From NCBI GenBank assembly GCA_916048095.2, contig OU696588.1, forward strand, positions 6,629,001-6,693,000: a DNA stretch of 64,000 nt, written 5' to 3'. Below are positions 10,696 through 21,426 of this stretch, in pieces. The notes under the pieces were generated by a model that worked only from the letters and a program-made list of their open reading frames with translations, did no database searches and was not told where the DNA came from. Source of the DNA: Sacculina carcini (lineage: Eukaryota; Arthropoda; Thecostraca; Sacculinidae). Position 1 is the first letter of the stretch. Every line of letters starts with the position of its first letter. The translations under genes were made by a program, and so were the position numbers.

Positions 10696-10984
10696 TGTAG
10701 CGACTGCGCCGCGTTCGCGACTGCGCCGTGTGTTTGATTATTACATTGTTATTTTATCTGTGTACCATATAGTTTATTTCATCATATCTTCTTATGTGTG
10801 TCTCATGTTTGATTGTAAATATCATGCCACAAATCTTGGCATGCATATTGTGTGACACTGTCACTGTGCTCGATACCCCGCGTTTTCCTTCTTCTTGCTG
10901 GCGCGCTCGTAGCATACACATCGTGTCTTCTCGCTCTCGTGTGATATTAAACTTGCATCAATTCCTAGTGTTTTCCACGCTAAA
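10696..10984 (+). mobile_element. Element C 5' LTR
   Basis: 289 bp, starting TGTAGCGACTG and ending CACGCTAAA. It does not end in the usual CA. The 3' copy has the same ends. Confidence 0.9.
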
Positions 10985-10985
10985 C

Positions 10986-11003
10986 TGGTGAACCCGACGT
11001 GAT
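10986..11003 (+). promoter_or_regulatory. Primer-binding site of element C (tRNA-Trp)
   Basis: TGGTGAACCCGACGTGAT, one base after the LTR, is nearly the complement of the 3' end of animal tRNA-Trp (TGGTGACCCCGACGTGAT), the primer used by CsRn1-group elements. Confidence 0.8.
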
Positions 11004-11038
11004 TTTGTTTTAGTTTTTGTTTTTTTATTTCGTGAGTC

Positions 11039-11917
11039 ATGCCCAACGACACCGCCGCTTTCCCGCACTTAACAGACGGCGAGCCAGTGCAACGCGAAGA
11101 TGAAGGCGACAACGGCCGACCTGCCACATCATTCCGGCTGCCGCCTTTCTCGCCCGAGGAGCCAGAACTCTGGCTCACACAGGTGAGCTGCGCGTTTGCC
11201 GTTTCGGGAATCACTTCACCCGTCAGGCAGTTCCAGTTCTTAGTGGCCAATCTGCCGATGGATGTGGCCACAGAGCTGAAAGACGTCATCAGGGGGCCGC
11301 CGAATTTTCAACTTTTGTGCGAGAAGCTGACGACGCGCATGACGCAGTCACGAGCGGCCCGGCTGGACGCCATGCTGCGGCACCAGCATCTGGGCGACCA
11401 GAATCCGTCGCAGCTGCTCCGCCGCATGCGAGGGGAGCTCGAAGGGGCCGGTAGCTCTTCTGTCGACACCGGGCTACTTCGAACCCTGTTTCTACAGCGG
11501 CTGCCCAACAACGTCAAGGCGGCAATCTCTTTGCTGCCGGACACGACGTCACTCAGCGAGCTGGCGGCCGCCGCCGACCGCTTCATGGACGCCACACGCG
11601 CCGACCAGCCGCTGGTGTCCGTAGCGGCGGTGCAGTCGCCGCACGAGGCAGCCCGCGGCAGTGCCAGAGCGGATCCGGCTGTGCAGCAGCTGCTCGCCGC
11701 CGTTACAGAGCTGACCGCAGCTGTGCGTGAGATGACGACGGCACGCGCACGAGAGCCGGCACCAGGAGCGTATCGTCGACAGCGCAGCCGCTCCAGAACG
11801 CGCTCACCGCCACGCACCGACGAAGCCGACGCCGGTATGTGCTATTACCATCGTGCGTTCGGCCGCGACGCCATCAACTGCCGCGCGCCGTGCAGCTTCC
11901 GGCCGACTTTAAACTAG
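11039..11917 (+). CDS. Element C gag
   Basis: 292 codons starting 36 bp after the primer-binding site. The N-terminal and central region has the capsid-like pattern of CsRn1 gag (PELWLTQVSCAFAVSGI, about 11160-11210). The C-terminus carries C-YYHRAFG...C-RAPC, a CHCC zinc motif typical of the CsRn1 clade rather than the usual CCHC knuckle. An Arg/Ser-rich stretch precedes it. The last 79 bases overlap pol, which is in the -1 frame. Gag forms the particle in which the RNA is reverse transcribed. No stop or frameshift is seen. Confidence 0.9.
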   Translation: MPNDTAAFPHLTDGEPVQREDEGDNGRPATSFRLPPFSPEEPELWLTQVSCAFAVSGITSPVRQFQFLVANLPMDVATELKDVIRGPPNFQLLCEKLTTRMTQSRAARLDAMLRHQHLGDQNPSQLLRRMRGELEGAGSSSVDTGLLRTLFLQRLPNNVKAAISLLPDTTSLSELAAAADRFMDATRADQPLVSVAAVQSPHEAARGSARADPAVQQLLAAVTELTAAVREMTTARAREPAPGAYRRQRSRSRTRSPPRTDEADAGMCYYHRAFGRDAINCRAPCSFRPTLN

Positions 11918-14900
11918 CCGCGCTGGGGCAAGTAGCGCCCGTCTCAGCGACACAACCACAGCCGCTGTTGTTCGTCACCGACCTGACCTCCGGCCAGAGT
12001 CTGTTGGTGGACACCGGCGCCCAGGTCAGTGTGTGGCCGCGCAGCAGATTGCAACAGTCAGCCGTGGTGAGCTCCGACAGCACACCGCGGCTGCGTGCGG
12101 CGGACGGTCGACCGATCACCGCTCACGGAACGTACCGCGCCACACTGCGTCTCGCCGGCATGTCGGCCGTCACGTACAAGTGGTGCTTCGTCGTCGCCGA
12201 CACTCCGACGGCCATCCTGGGTGCCGACTTCCTCGCCAACTTCCGGCTCTCCATCGACATGGCGCAGCGGCAGCTCAGTGACGGCTCGTATGTCGCATTT
12301 TCGACGCCACATCCGGCCATAGCGGCGGCGTGTGGTATCATGAGTGTGAACCCCATGAACTGGGAGCACGTACTGCAGGAGTTCCCGACGATCACCGCAC
12401 AGCCCGACTTCAACCGGCCGCCGGTACACAACACGGTGCACCGCATCCCGACACAGGGACAGCCGGTGTACGGCCGCGTCCGTCGCCTCGCACCGGAAAA
12501 ACTCGCGGCAGTGCGGCGAGAGTTTGACAGACTGCTATCGCTGGGCATCGTCCGACGCTCGTCCAGCGCATGGTCGAGCCCGCTTCACGTGGTTCCCAAG
12601 GCGGACGGTGGTCTGCGAGTGTGCGGCGACTACCGCGCACTCAACGCCATCACCAAACCCGACCGGTACCCGGTGCCGTTTCTGCACGACAGCGTCGCCC
12701 AACTCGCCGGCTCCACCGTTTTTTCGCGGCTCGACATTGTGCGCGCATATCACCACATACCTGTCGCAGAAGAGGACGTGCCGAAGACCGCCGTGGTGAC
12801 GCCGTTCGGCCTCTTTGAGTTTCGCAGGCTGTGCTTTGGCCTGCGGTCTGCCGCACAAACGTTCCAGCGTTTCCTCGACGAGGCACTTCGGGGCGTCGAC
12901 GGCTGTTTTGCGTATGTAGACGACATACTCGTGGCCAGCAAGTCGGTGGAAGAGCACGAGCGACATCTGCGCGCTGTTTTGCAGCGACTCAACGACATCG
13001 GAGTGCAGCTCAACGTCGGCAAATGTGTCGTGGGCGTGTCGGAGCTAGACTTCCTCGGACACCATCTGTCTCACGCCGGGGTGGCGCCCACGGCCAAGAA
13101 AGCGGCCGAGGTACAGAGCTTCCCCGAGCCGGCCACACAGGCGCAGCTACGCCGTTTCATCGGGATGGTAACGTTCTACCACCGGCTGATACCGCAGGCA
13201 TCCCAACTGCTCGCCCCACTACACGCGCTAATCGACACGAGGACGAAGCGCTCACAGAAGCCGGTCACATGGACGCCGGACGCCCGAAATGCCTTCTCCC
13301 GGGCCAAACGAGCACTCACCGACATCGTGCAGCTGGCCTTCCCGGTCACCGGGGCCCCACTGAGCGTGCAGGTAGACGCGTCCGCCACAGGAGTCGGTGG
13401 TGTACTGCACCAGTACGTCGACGGAGTCTGGAGGCCACTGAGCTTCCACTCGCGACAACTGACACCGACCGAGAGGCGCTACAGCACGTTCGGCAGGGAG
13501 CTGTTGGCCGCGTACAGCGCCGTGCGCCACTTCCGCCACACGCTGGAGGGCCGAACTTTCACCCTTTTCACCGACCATAAGCCGCTCACGTCAGCCATCG
13601 GTTCGGGAGCCGACACGTACTCGCCACGGGAGGTGCGCCATCTGGACTACGTGTCACAATTCACGTCGGACATCAGACACGTTCCCGGCGAGCAAAACCC
13701 AGTGGCCGACGCCCTCTCGCGCACCGTCGGCATGCTGGTCGCTCCGACGCCGCCGTTCGACGATTTTTCAGCACTGGCCGACGCGCAACAGGAGGACGCC
13801 GACACGCTACAGCTGGTGCAGGCCGCTGACGGGGATCACTCCCTGAAGCTGAGGCACGTGCCGCTCGACTGCGGGCGTCGTCTGTGGTGCGACTACTCGA
13901 CCGGCCGGTGTCGTCCAGTGCTGCCGACGGCACTTCGGCGGCCGTTCTTCAACCTGCTCCACGACCTCGCACACCCGGGCGTAGCCGCCAGTCAGAAGAT
14001 GGTAGCCGAGCGGTTCGTGTGGCGCGGACTGAAAAAAGATGTCCAGAGCTGGGTTCGAACATGCCTTCAGTGTCAACGCGCCAAGACACACCGACATACG
14101 CGTGCAGCACCACATGCCTTCCGCCCTCCATCCAGCCGATTCGCCGACCTCCATATCGACTTGGTGGGTCCCCTGCCGACCTCAGACGGGTTCACGCATA
14201 TGCTGACGATCATCGACCGCTACACGCGATGGATCGAAGCAATTCCGCTGGCTCGCACCACAGCCGAGGATGTCGCGAAGGCGTTGCTGCGACAGTGGAT
14301 CGCACGTTTCGGGGTGCCCGACTCGATCGTGAGCGATCAAGGTCCGCAATTCGAGTCGCGGTTGTGGTCCTCATTGATGACGCTTCTGGGTGTCAAGAAG
14401 AAGCGCACCACAGCGTACCACCCTCAGGCGAACGGCCTCGTTGAGCGGGCCCACCGGCAGCTCAAGGCCAGTTTGCGCGCGACCTGCAACAACAACAACT
14501 GGACCGACCGTCTCCCGCTGGTGCTGCTCGGCATACGCTCGGCCGTCAAGACCGACATCGGGTGCTCCAGTGCGGAACTGGTTTACGGCGAGCCGCTTCG
14601 TTTGCCAGGTGAATTGGTGACACCTTCCGCTGCACCGGAATTGTCACCCATCACGTTTTGTGAGCGACTCAAAGCTGCCATGCATGAGCTTCGCCCGACG
14701 CCGCCACGCCAGACACAGCACCAGTCACACGTGCCGCACGCCCTTCGTTCGTGCACGCACGTCTTTGTTCGTGCCGACGGCCACTCAGGTCTGTCGCCGG
14801 TCTACCGCGGACCATTCAGTGTTGCCGAACGCGACGAGAAAACGCTGTCCATCCGAAGCGGCGCCCGTCAAACCCGCGTGAGCATTGACCGCTGTATTCC

Positions 14901-15321
14901 GGCTCACCTGGAACTTACGCCGGGTGAAGACGGGCAATCCCCACACATCAACCGACCACCGACACACTGTGAGAGTCCAGGGTCAGACGCGCCAAAGTCC
15001 ATTCTACGGAGAACCCGTCCGACGGCGTCAACCGTAAAAACGGTGGTGTTCGTCAACGCCCCGGTGGTACACTGGATACCGTCACGCCCCGTCCACCAGC
15101 AACGGCGCGTCGCGTGTCGGGGACGAAATTTCTACCTCCCACTGCAGCTGAACGTCGCGATACCGTCACCGACATCCACCGACGCCATCGACCACTCGGC
15201 GCCTGCGACGCCGCAGAACGCCTCGGACTCTACAGCGCCGGTGCCACCGCTAGTCAGAGACACCGTCGTTCATTACACGCGTTCCGGCCGCGCAGTCCAA
15301 CTGCCGGCCCGCTACAGATAG
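11839..15321 (+). CDS. Element C pol: protease, RT, RNase H, integrase
   Basis: 1160 open codons in the -1 frame relative to gag, with a 79-bp overlap. The first ATG is probably not used; synthesis would be by frameshift. Protease has LLVDTGAQVSVWP (about 12001-12040). RT has FSRLDIVRAYHHIPV, FGLRSAAQTFQRF and the catalytic YVDDILVAS (about 12913-12940). RNase H has SVQVDASATGVGG and TDHKPLTSAIG. Integrase has HPGVAASQ...CLQCQRAK (zinc finger) and the D-D-E core around HIDLVGPLP, VSDQGPQFES and NGLVERAHR. The ORF ends 12 bp before the 3' LTR, next to a purine-rich tract (ataggggggaggtgg). It is complete and open. Confidence 0.95.
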   Translation: MLLPSCVRPRRHQLPRAVQLPADFKLAALGQVAPVSATQPQPLLFVTDLTSGQSLLVDTGAQVSVWPRSRLQQSAVVSSDSTPRLRAADGRPITAHGTYRATLRLAGMSAVTYKWCFVVADTPTAILGADFLANFRLSIDMAQRQLSDGSYVAFSTPHPAIAAACGIMSVNPMNWEHVLQEFPTITAQPDFNRPPVHNTVHRIPTQGQPVYGRVRRLAPEKLAAVRREFDRLLSLGIVRRSSSAWSSPLHVVPKADGGLRVCGDYRALNAITKPDRYPVPFLHDSVAQLAGSTVFSRLDIVRAYHHIPVAEEDVPKTAVVTPFGLFEFRRLCFGLRSAAQTFQRFLDEALRGVDGCFAYVDDILVASKSVEEHERHLRAVLQRLNDIGVQLNVGKCVVGVSELDFLGHHLSHAGVAPTAKKAAEVQSFPEPATQAQLRRFIGMVTFYHRLIPQASQLLAPLHALIDTRTKRSQKPVTWTPDARNAFSRAKRALTDIVQLAFPVTGAPLSVQVDASATGVGGVLHQYVDGVWRPLSFHSRQLTPTERRYSTFGRELLAAYSAVRHFRHTLEGRTFTLFTDHKPLTSAIGSGADTYSPREVRHLDYVSQFTSDIRHVPGEQNPVADALSRTVGMLVAPTPPFDDFSALADAQQEDADTLQLVQAADGDHSLKLRHVPLDCGRRLWCDYSTGRCRPVLPTALRRPFFNLLHDLAHPGVAASQKMVAERFVWRGLKKDVQSWVRTCLQCQRAKTHRHTRAAPHAFRPPSSRFADLHIDLVGPLPTSDGFTHMLTIIDRYTRWIEAIPLARTTAEDVAKALLRQWIARFGVPDSIVSDQGPQFESRLWSSLMTLLGVKKKRTTAYHPQANGLVERAHRQLKASLRATCNNNNWTDRLPLVLLGIRSAVKTDIGCSSAELVYGEPLRLPGELVTPSAAPELSPITFCERLKAAMHELRPTPPRQTQHQSHVPHALRSCTHVFVRADGHSGLSPVYRGPFSVAERDEKTLSIRSGARQTRVSIDRCIPAHLELTPGEDGQSPHINRPPTHCESPGSDAPKSILRRTRPTASTVKTVVFVNAPVVHWIPSRPVHQQRRVACRGRNFYLPLQLNVAIPSPTSTDAIDHSAPATPQNASDSTAPVPPLVRDTVVHYTRSGRAVQLPARYR

Positions 15322-15332
15322 GGGGGAGGTGG

Positions 15333-15621
15333 TGTAGCGACTGCGCCGCGTTCGCGACTGCGCCGTGTGTTTGATTATTACATTGTTATTTTATCTGTGT
15401 ACCATATAGTTTATTTCATCATATCTTCTTATGTGTGTCTCATGTTTGATTGTAAATATCATGCCACAAATCTTGGCATGCATATTGTGTGACACTGTCA
15501 CTGTGCTCGATACCCCGCGTTTTCCTTCTTCTTGCTGGCGCGCTCGTAGCATACACATCGTGTCTTCTCGCTCTCGTGTGATATTAAACTTGCATCAATT
15601 CCTAGTGTTTTCCACGCTAAA
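15333..15621 (+). mobile_element. Element C 3' LTR
   Basis: 289 bp, no differences from 10696-10984 seen by eye. It is followed by the duplicated agct and then by the left arm of element E. Confidence 0.92.
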
Positions 15622-15625
15622 AGCT

Positions 15626-15794
15626 AATATATCAATGTCAGCTTATATACCACCAGCGCGTGTACTTAAAGTCTAGCAACAAAGCAAGATATCACAACTC
15701 AACACAATCACAACGCAGCATGGCCCACTAAAACACCTTCATAAACAAACACACACGAACGTTCTACGCAAACAACTGCCCTATGGCGCGCACT
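15626..15794. mobile_element. Element E left arm, inner piece
   Basis: Reverse complement of about 16719-16884, with roughly 10 visible differences. It ends at ggcgcgcact, where the unique centre of E starts. Confidence 0.85.
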
Positions 15795-16718
15795 CTATCA
15801 GCCAATATATCAGTGTCAGCGTATAGAGCCACTATTCTCGGAGAGCACTCGCGAGCAAATCGTGCACACACACACACATCTACAGAAACATCACACTTTC
15901 AGAGACGGTACATTCCGTCTTATGGCAAGTGTTCAGGCATCATGTGCGAATGGCGCTTGCCGTTGCAACGGCACCTAGATACAGGCCGTTTCACGAAAGT
16001 ATGACGTCATCGGTTCAAGTGATTGACTTGTACGGGCGATACGCGTTGATATGTGTTAATGCGGGTGTTTGACTGACATTCCGGTTGAGCTGACTTGAAA
16101 AATTATGTGACCAACATACAAAGCTTCAAATACAATTGCAAATGGAATAAGTTATTCCATTTAAGGAATATTTCAGTTATTCCGAATAACTGAATAAATT
16201 ATAAAACCACACAGGCATGAAAAAAGTCACAACACAAGCATGCAACCACTACACACGAGACAATGTGGAACGTTTCCGCTTCAATTTCTCTCTAATTACT
16301 CGTGGATGAATGTCTGTCACAACAATTATTGTTCAGAAGAATATTTCACACACTTTTTGTAAATCATGATGTTGAGAACAGTACAAGAAGTCAAGCATAA
16401 CACCGCAATCACTCAGTTTTTCTAGTACATGAAACCAATCTATTGCTCGCTGGTTTCCAACAATACTCATTTTAGCATACTTAGTAGACTTCTGAACAGT
16501 TAAAACCAAAGCAAAACAATATTATCAACATCACTAGAATATAACAGACTTATCTAGGTGACTTATCTAGTATCTAGGTGGCGTTGTCTGTACTATGTTT
16601 AATATAGTACGGTATATATTTGTGTATATGGTGTCTATTTGTGTGTGCGAGGTAGTGTGAGTGCATTTATGTTGTATGCACGTGCTATGAGCGAGCAGGG
16701 GGATGCAGGGGGTTGGGC
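15795..16718. other. Unique centre of element E, non-coding
   Basis: No transposase-like ORF. The first 40 bp (ctatcagccaatatatcag...) are a diverged repeat of the inner arm sequence. The lack of coding capacity makes E non-autonomous. Confidence 0.6.
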
Positions 16719-17280
16719 AGTGCGCGCCATAGGGCAGTTGTTTGCGCTGAACGTTCGTGTGTGTTTGTTAGTGAAGGTGTTCTAGTGGGCCATGTTGCGT
16801 TGTGATTGTGTTGAATTGTGATATCTTGCTTTGTTGCTAGAATATATGTACACGCGCTGGTGGTATATAAGCTGACATTGATATATCAGCTGATAGAGTT
16901 CCTCATAAAGTAAGTACATACGGTACATATCTGCATTGTAATTGTAGTACGTACCATGGCACATAACTGTATAGTACATAGTAAGTAGTACATATCTGTG
17001 TTTTACGACTAATGCTAAATTTTTCATGTGAAATACAAGAAAATGTACTGATAACAATTAAGTTTGATGTTAAATGTAAAATCAATAACATGCATTGTGG
17101 TTCTAGATCTGACAATTTTGATTTCAGTTGGGACAATTTAGATTTCAGTTGGGACAATTTTGATTTCAGTTGGGACAATTTTGATTTCAGTTGGGACAAC
17201 TTTGATTTCAGTTGGGACAACTTTGATTTCAGTTGGGATAATTTTGATTTCAGTTGGAACAAATACAATTGTAAAAGGTA
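16719..17280. mobile_element. Element E right terminal inverted repeat
   Basis: Uninterrupted 562-bp arm. The outer 170 bp contain eight 21-bp units (ttgatttcagttgggacaat core), and the terminus is GTAAAAGGTA. It is 63 bp longer than the pieced-together left arm, which equals three 21-bp units. Confidence 0.88.
17113..17262 (-). repeat. 21-bp subterminal repeats, right end of E
   Basis: About eight tandem copies of a 21-bp unit, inverted relative to the array at 5605-5700. Confidence 0.9.
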
Positions 17281-17282
17281 TA

Positions 17283-18191
17283 TATCATGCTATAAACTTC
17301 ATGGGCCACAACTGGTTACTGATGATCGATGCATACACGAAATACCCGTGCATCCATACGACTACTTCGATTTCTGCTAAGTCTACCATTGCATTGCTGG
17401 AGATAGAGTGCGCTCACTTAGGATATCCTCATACGCTTATCACAGACAACGCTGCGTCTTTCAAAGGTGATGAGTTCGAGTCGTGGTGCCGAGAGAAGGG
17501 TATAGTGTAAATGACCGGTGCACCATATCATCCCGCAACCAACGGTGCCGCTGAGCGCTTAGTTCAGTTTTTCAAGCAGGCTTTGCGAAAATCCACGTTG
17601 CCGCCACTGCAGGCTCTGCAACAGTTCTTCATGTTGTACAGACGCACTCCTAATTCGAGCGGTTATTCCCTAAGCGAATTGCTGAACGGGCGACAAATCC
17701 GTACAATGGTTGACACACTTCTACCGTCACCCGCTCATGTAGCACAGGAGAAGCAAAACAAGATGTCTAACAAGTCCTTTCAGGAAGATATGGCCAAAAT
17801 AGTACCTTCGTATCGAGAAGTTGATGCATGTTATGCTCTCTACTATGGTCCGCGCCGTGATCGGGATCCTCGATGGGTTCCAGCAATCATGAGAAAGCGT
17901 CTAGGAAGTCGCAGCGTCACAGTCAAGGTGGTAACCCAGGGCCCCATCTGTAGGCGCCACATTGAGCAGCTGCGGCCGCGACACACATCCGAAGAGGACA
18001 CAGAACCAGGAGAAGACCTGCATGAATCATCACACTCGAGTCAACCTGATGAGCCGCTGCCGAATCCGAAGAAATGTCAACGTCGCGTTCGTTTCGCTGA
18101 AGCAGAGCATGCTCCGTATAACTCGCGTAGATCATCGCGTGTACCTCAACCGCGTCATTACTGGCAATGTGATGTTGCCGCCTGGTCGTAA
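17283..18191 (+). pseudogene. Element A: integrase core and C-terminus (broken)
   Basis: Continuation of the integrase that stops at 5584. First Asp region LLMIDAYTKYP, second Asp LITDNAASFKG, Glu in NGAAERLVQFFK (about 17535-17575), then a basic C-terminal tail ending in RVPQPRHYW. One in-frame TAA at 17508-17510 precedes MTGAPYHP. It ends 19 bp before the 3' LTR. The split into two halves 11.7 kb apart is fully explained by insertion of E. Confidence 0.9.
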
Positions 18192-18210
18192 TCTCAGGCT
18201 ACGTGGGAGG

Positions 18211-18327
18211 TGTTGTGTATTATATTCTTATTATAATTCGGTTATGACGTCATTCAATTCATGCGCGTCTTTTGTCTTCGACATTTATGAAGATGGATAT
18301 ACAGTGGGTGCGTGCGTGCGTATATAG
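18211..18327 (+). mobile_element. Element A 3' LTR (at least its first 117 bp)
   Basis: It starts TGTTGTGTAT after a purine tract and matches 3430-3546. The LTR probably runs further, because the 5' copy is cut by the internal deletion at 3546. I could not place its end. Confidence 0.75.
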
Positions 18328-19689
18328 CAGGTCGTAGTGTTCATCATTTGCTGTGTGGATTTCTTGTGTTTATGTTGTTTTTGTGAATATTGAAAGGATG
18401 TATATATACGTTTGAATTCTTGCAAACTTGTATTTTTCTGAGTAATCGCTGAAAGTGAAGCACAGATACAACTAACAGCAGAAAGATATAACTAACAGCA
18501 GAATGTCTTACTGGAGAACGACGGTCCTGCAAGAAACAAGATTCATAGAGAAAAAGCTTGCTCAAACACATTATTTCAATTAATATTACGTAATCGTTCA
18601 AAATAACACACTGAATTTCAATATGATCGTTGGTGTTGTGCGTATTCATCATGCGAATTCAATAAAACAACACACAATAGAGCAGAACAATGAGTAAAAA
18701 ATTAGAACTAATGTTGAGCATTATCCATGAACCTACAAGATACGTGCATTGAGAAAGTTTGAGAACTACGCTTCTACAATATGAGCACTGCATTCAATGG
18801 GACCACTCCAGTGAGTGATGCTATCATCATAACAACCACGTTACACCACGGTTACAAGCTGGACCATTACTAACACTCCTATCTCTCCGTCACAACAATA
18901 CAGTCCAGGTGACAGCTGCCACCAAATTGCTACCGCTGACACAACTATTAATTGTTGATAAGCCTGCGTGAATAACAATGAGCTCAGTCAACCATGCCTT
19001 CTTCATGTGACACAATCTGCTGCTCTTGCGACTGTGAGTGATGCGGTGAAAATGACACATGTAGCCATAGTGACGTCACGATCAATAGGCTCATCCTTGT
19101 GCAGTGAGCTCAAACATAAACAAGCACAAGAAAATAAAATACCACTCTGAACGAAACATACACACAAGCACACACACGCAAACACACACACACACAAGCA
19201 CATGTTCTAGTACACGTAAAGCACAACCACTCAGGCGTAATAAGCACACGCTCTCACAACATGGACGCGCACACATTGACCAGCAGCAGAGATTGTATAC
19301 TGGAAGCTAGAATTGCGTCATACACATACACACACACACAGACATGTCACTCAATACGTACTTGCTCTGCCGACCATTTGTACGGCTCGTACTCCTTTAC
19401 GAAACAGGGCCACTGTGTATGACACCCAAGTCGTCCACACACACACGCACGCACACATGCACACACGCATACACACACAGGTACATGTCAAGCTAATAAA
19501 GGGGGTTAACGGGACTGTCGATGTGAGGCACTACTAATGACTCAGTTGATGATGAGGTGGTGATAAGATGATGATGTAATGATGATGGCGTGATAGTGAT
19601 AGTGACGACAACAATGCCCAGAAAAATGATGATAAGCGAGATGGTAGCCATGCCAGTGAACTATAAAACAATGATGCCAATATAATAAT

Positions 19690-20010
19690 GATGAGGCTAG
19701 TGTTAGTGATGAAAAAATTATGATGAATATAATGATAATGAGGCTAGTGTTAGTGATGAAGACATGATGATGATTATAATGATAATGAGGCTAGTGTTAG
19801 TGATGAAGACATGATGATGATTATAATGAGGCTAGTGTTAGTGTTGAAAACATGATGATGATTATAATGATAATGAGGCCAGTGTTAGTGATGAAGGCAA
19901 GATGGTGGTGATTATGATGATGAGGCCAGTGTTAGTGATGAAGACATGATGGTGGTGATTATGATGATGAGGCCAGTGTTAGTGATGAAGACATGATGGT
20001 GGTAATTATG
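19690..20010. repeat. Minisatellite, unit about 45-60 bp
   Basis: Imperfect tandem units built on aggctagtgttagtgatga followed by a variable (gat)n/(gatt)n spacer. Seven or so copies, non-coding. Confidence 0.85.
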
Positions 20011-20500
20011 ATGGTAATACTGGCAACATATCAACATTGCATCTAAACTGCGAGGCCACACTACTCAGTACATAACACAGCATCACACGGGCTTATGTTA
20101 TGAACGACATAACTCGATGTGATATACTGTATAACTGAGTGCCTACCTCATCAAGTGTACTGCCACGCTATACACAACAGTGCTGAGCAATGAATGATTT
20201 ATCCTAACGTTGATTGCTTCAGTAAATTTCACTTGATCTTACAAAAATTATCTGCAGGTGTACATATTGCAGATGAATACATGGATGCAGATAATAATTT
20301 CTTCAAACATAACAGCTGGTACCTATGCGAATGTGGTCTGAGATTCATTGTGCAAATTTGTGCTATATTCGCAGTTGAGCGTAGGTCCTTTCGCCTTGAA
20401 ACATTAGTACTATATAGGTAAATCATAGAATGCATGATAGCTAGTTGAATAATATCACAGTGCATGGAATCATATATAGACATACACCTGAATATCAGGG

Positions 20501-20520
20501 CCCACACACACACACACACA

Positions 20521-20606
<86 letters not shown>
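20501..20606. repeat. (CA)n microsatellite
   Basis: About 105 bp of CA with one TA interruption. Confidence 0.95.
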
Positions 20607-20607
<1 letters not shown>

Positions 20608-20701
20608 CTGTTTTGTTTCGGCATTATTGACAAGTGCCAGATGGGCGGTTAGTAGCGACAATGCTTACAGAAAATCACTGCGAGTTAGAATCACTGCGTA
20701 A

Positions 20702-20880
20702 TTGGAAGTATTACTCTGCACTACACAGTTAATATCACAACTCAATTGAAAGTATTACTCTGCACTACACAGTTAATATCACAACTCAATTGAAAGTATT
20801 ACTCTGCACTACACAGTTAGTATCACAACTCAATTGAAAACATTACACTGCACTACACAGTTAGTATCACAACTCAATTA
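20702..20880. repeat. 44-bp tandem repeat, four copies
   Basis: Unit attactctgcactacacagt plus tatcacaactcaattgaaag, repeated four times with few changes. Confidence 0.88.
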
Positions 20881-21426
20881 CCACTCTTCACTCCGTTTAT
20901 CCGCTCGGAAAAAAATAAATTCCGTATAGTACTCTGCGGATTACTGGATGCATCTGAAAAATATTTTTACATTTTGCAGATATAGCATCTAGACACTACT
21001 ACAATCTAACAATAACAATAATAAATATGGCAACACGCATTTATATATTCTGAAAGCATATGATTTATATTAACCAAAGCACAAACATATGGGCTTTAAG
21101 TGAACCTTAATTTTAATCTAATCTCAGCACGTTAATAACAGTGTTAATAGAGAAGAAATAGAAAACATTACGACTTGTCCATAAAAAATAAACCCACACT
21201 GAACTGTTATGATAGTTCCATTCTGAGTAGTTGTGATGTATGACAACAATCAGTGTATGTACAAGCAGGGGTCAATTCATACCAGGCAGAACAATGCAAA
21301 TGCAGTGACTATATCATTACAATGCACAGTAATATACTGCAGCATGTGCACATTGAAATATATACAGAATTGCATGACAAATGTATATACACGCTGGTGA
21401 TTCGAGTAATTACAGGTGTAACTCAC

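Larger units (their letters stand above)
10696..15621 (+). mobile_element. Element C: intact CsRn1-like Ty3/gypsy retrotransposon
   Basis: Two 289-bp LTRs (10696-10984 and 15333-15621) look identical by eye. They flank open gag and pol frames. Target duplication agct (10692-10695, 15622-15625) is 4 bp. The primer-binding site at 10986 matches the 3' end of tRNA-Trp. A 4-bp duplication, tRNA-Trp priming and a gag CHCC motif together point to the CsRn1 clade. The coding region is much more GC-rich than the surroundings. It is the youngest insertion of the nest and may still be mobile. Confidence 0.93.
5587..17280. mobile_element. Element E: long-TIR DNA element carrying retrotransposons B and C
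   Basis: The ends are TACCTTTTAC (5587) and GTAAAAGGTA (17280), flanked by TA on both sides. Excising it with one TA restores the integrase frame of element A. The terminal inverted repeats are very long: the right arm is 16719-17280 (562 bp); the left arm is the same sequence cut into three pieces by insertions (5587-5715, 10495-10695, 15626-15794). Each arm starts with tandem 21-bp units (tgtcccaactgaaatc core), about 5 on the left and 8 on the right. The unique middle, 15795-16718, is non-coding. Net length without B and C is about 2 kb. It is a non-autonomous or foldback-like element; I cannot name its superfamily. Confidence 0.85.
18328..21426. other. slo: Region downstream of the last visible slo exon
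   Basis: About 3.1 kb without a recognisable exon. No RCK2, Ca-bowl or C-terminal slo sequence could be read on the minus strand, so the next slo exon lies below this window or is too short to recognise. It holds short CA tracts (19157-19200, 19317-19345, 19437-19480), two minisatellites and a (CA)n tract described separately. Confidence 0.5.

Noticed and set aside
11308..13580. ORFs of 100-250 codons overlapping element C in other frames and on the minus strand
   Set aside because: They are shadows caused by the GC-rich composition of the gag-pol frames.
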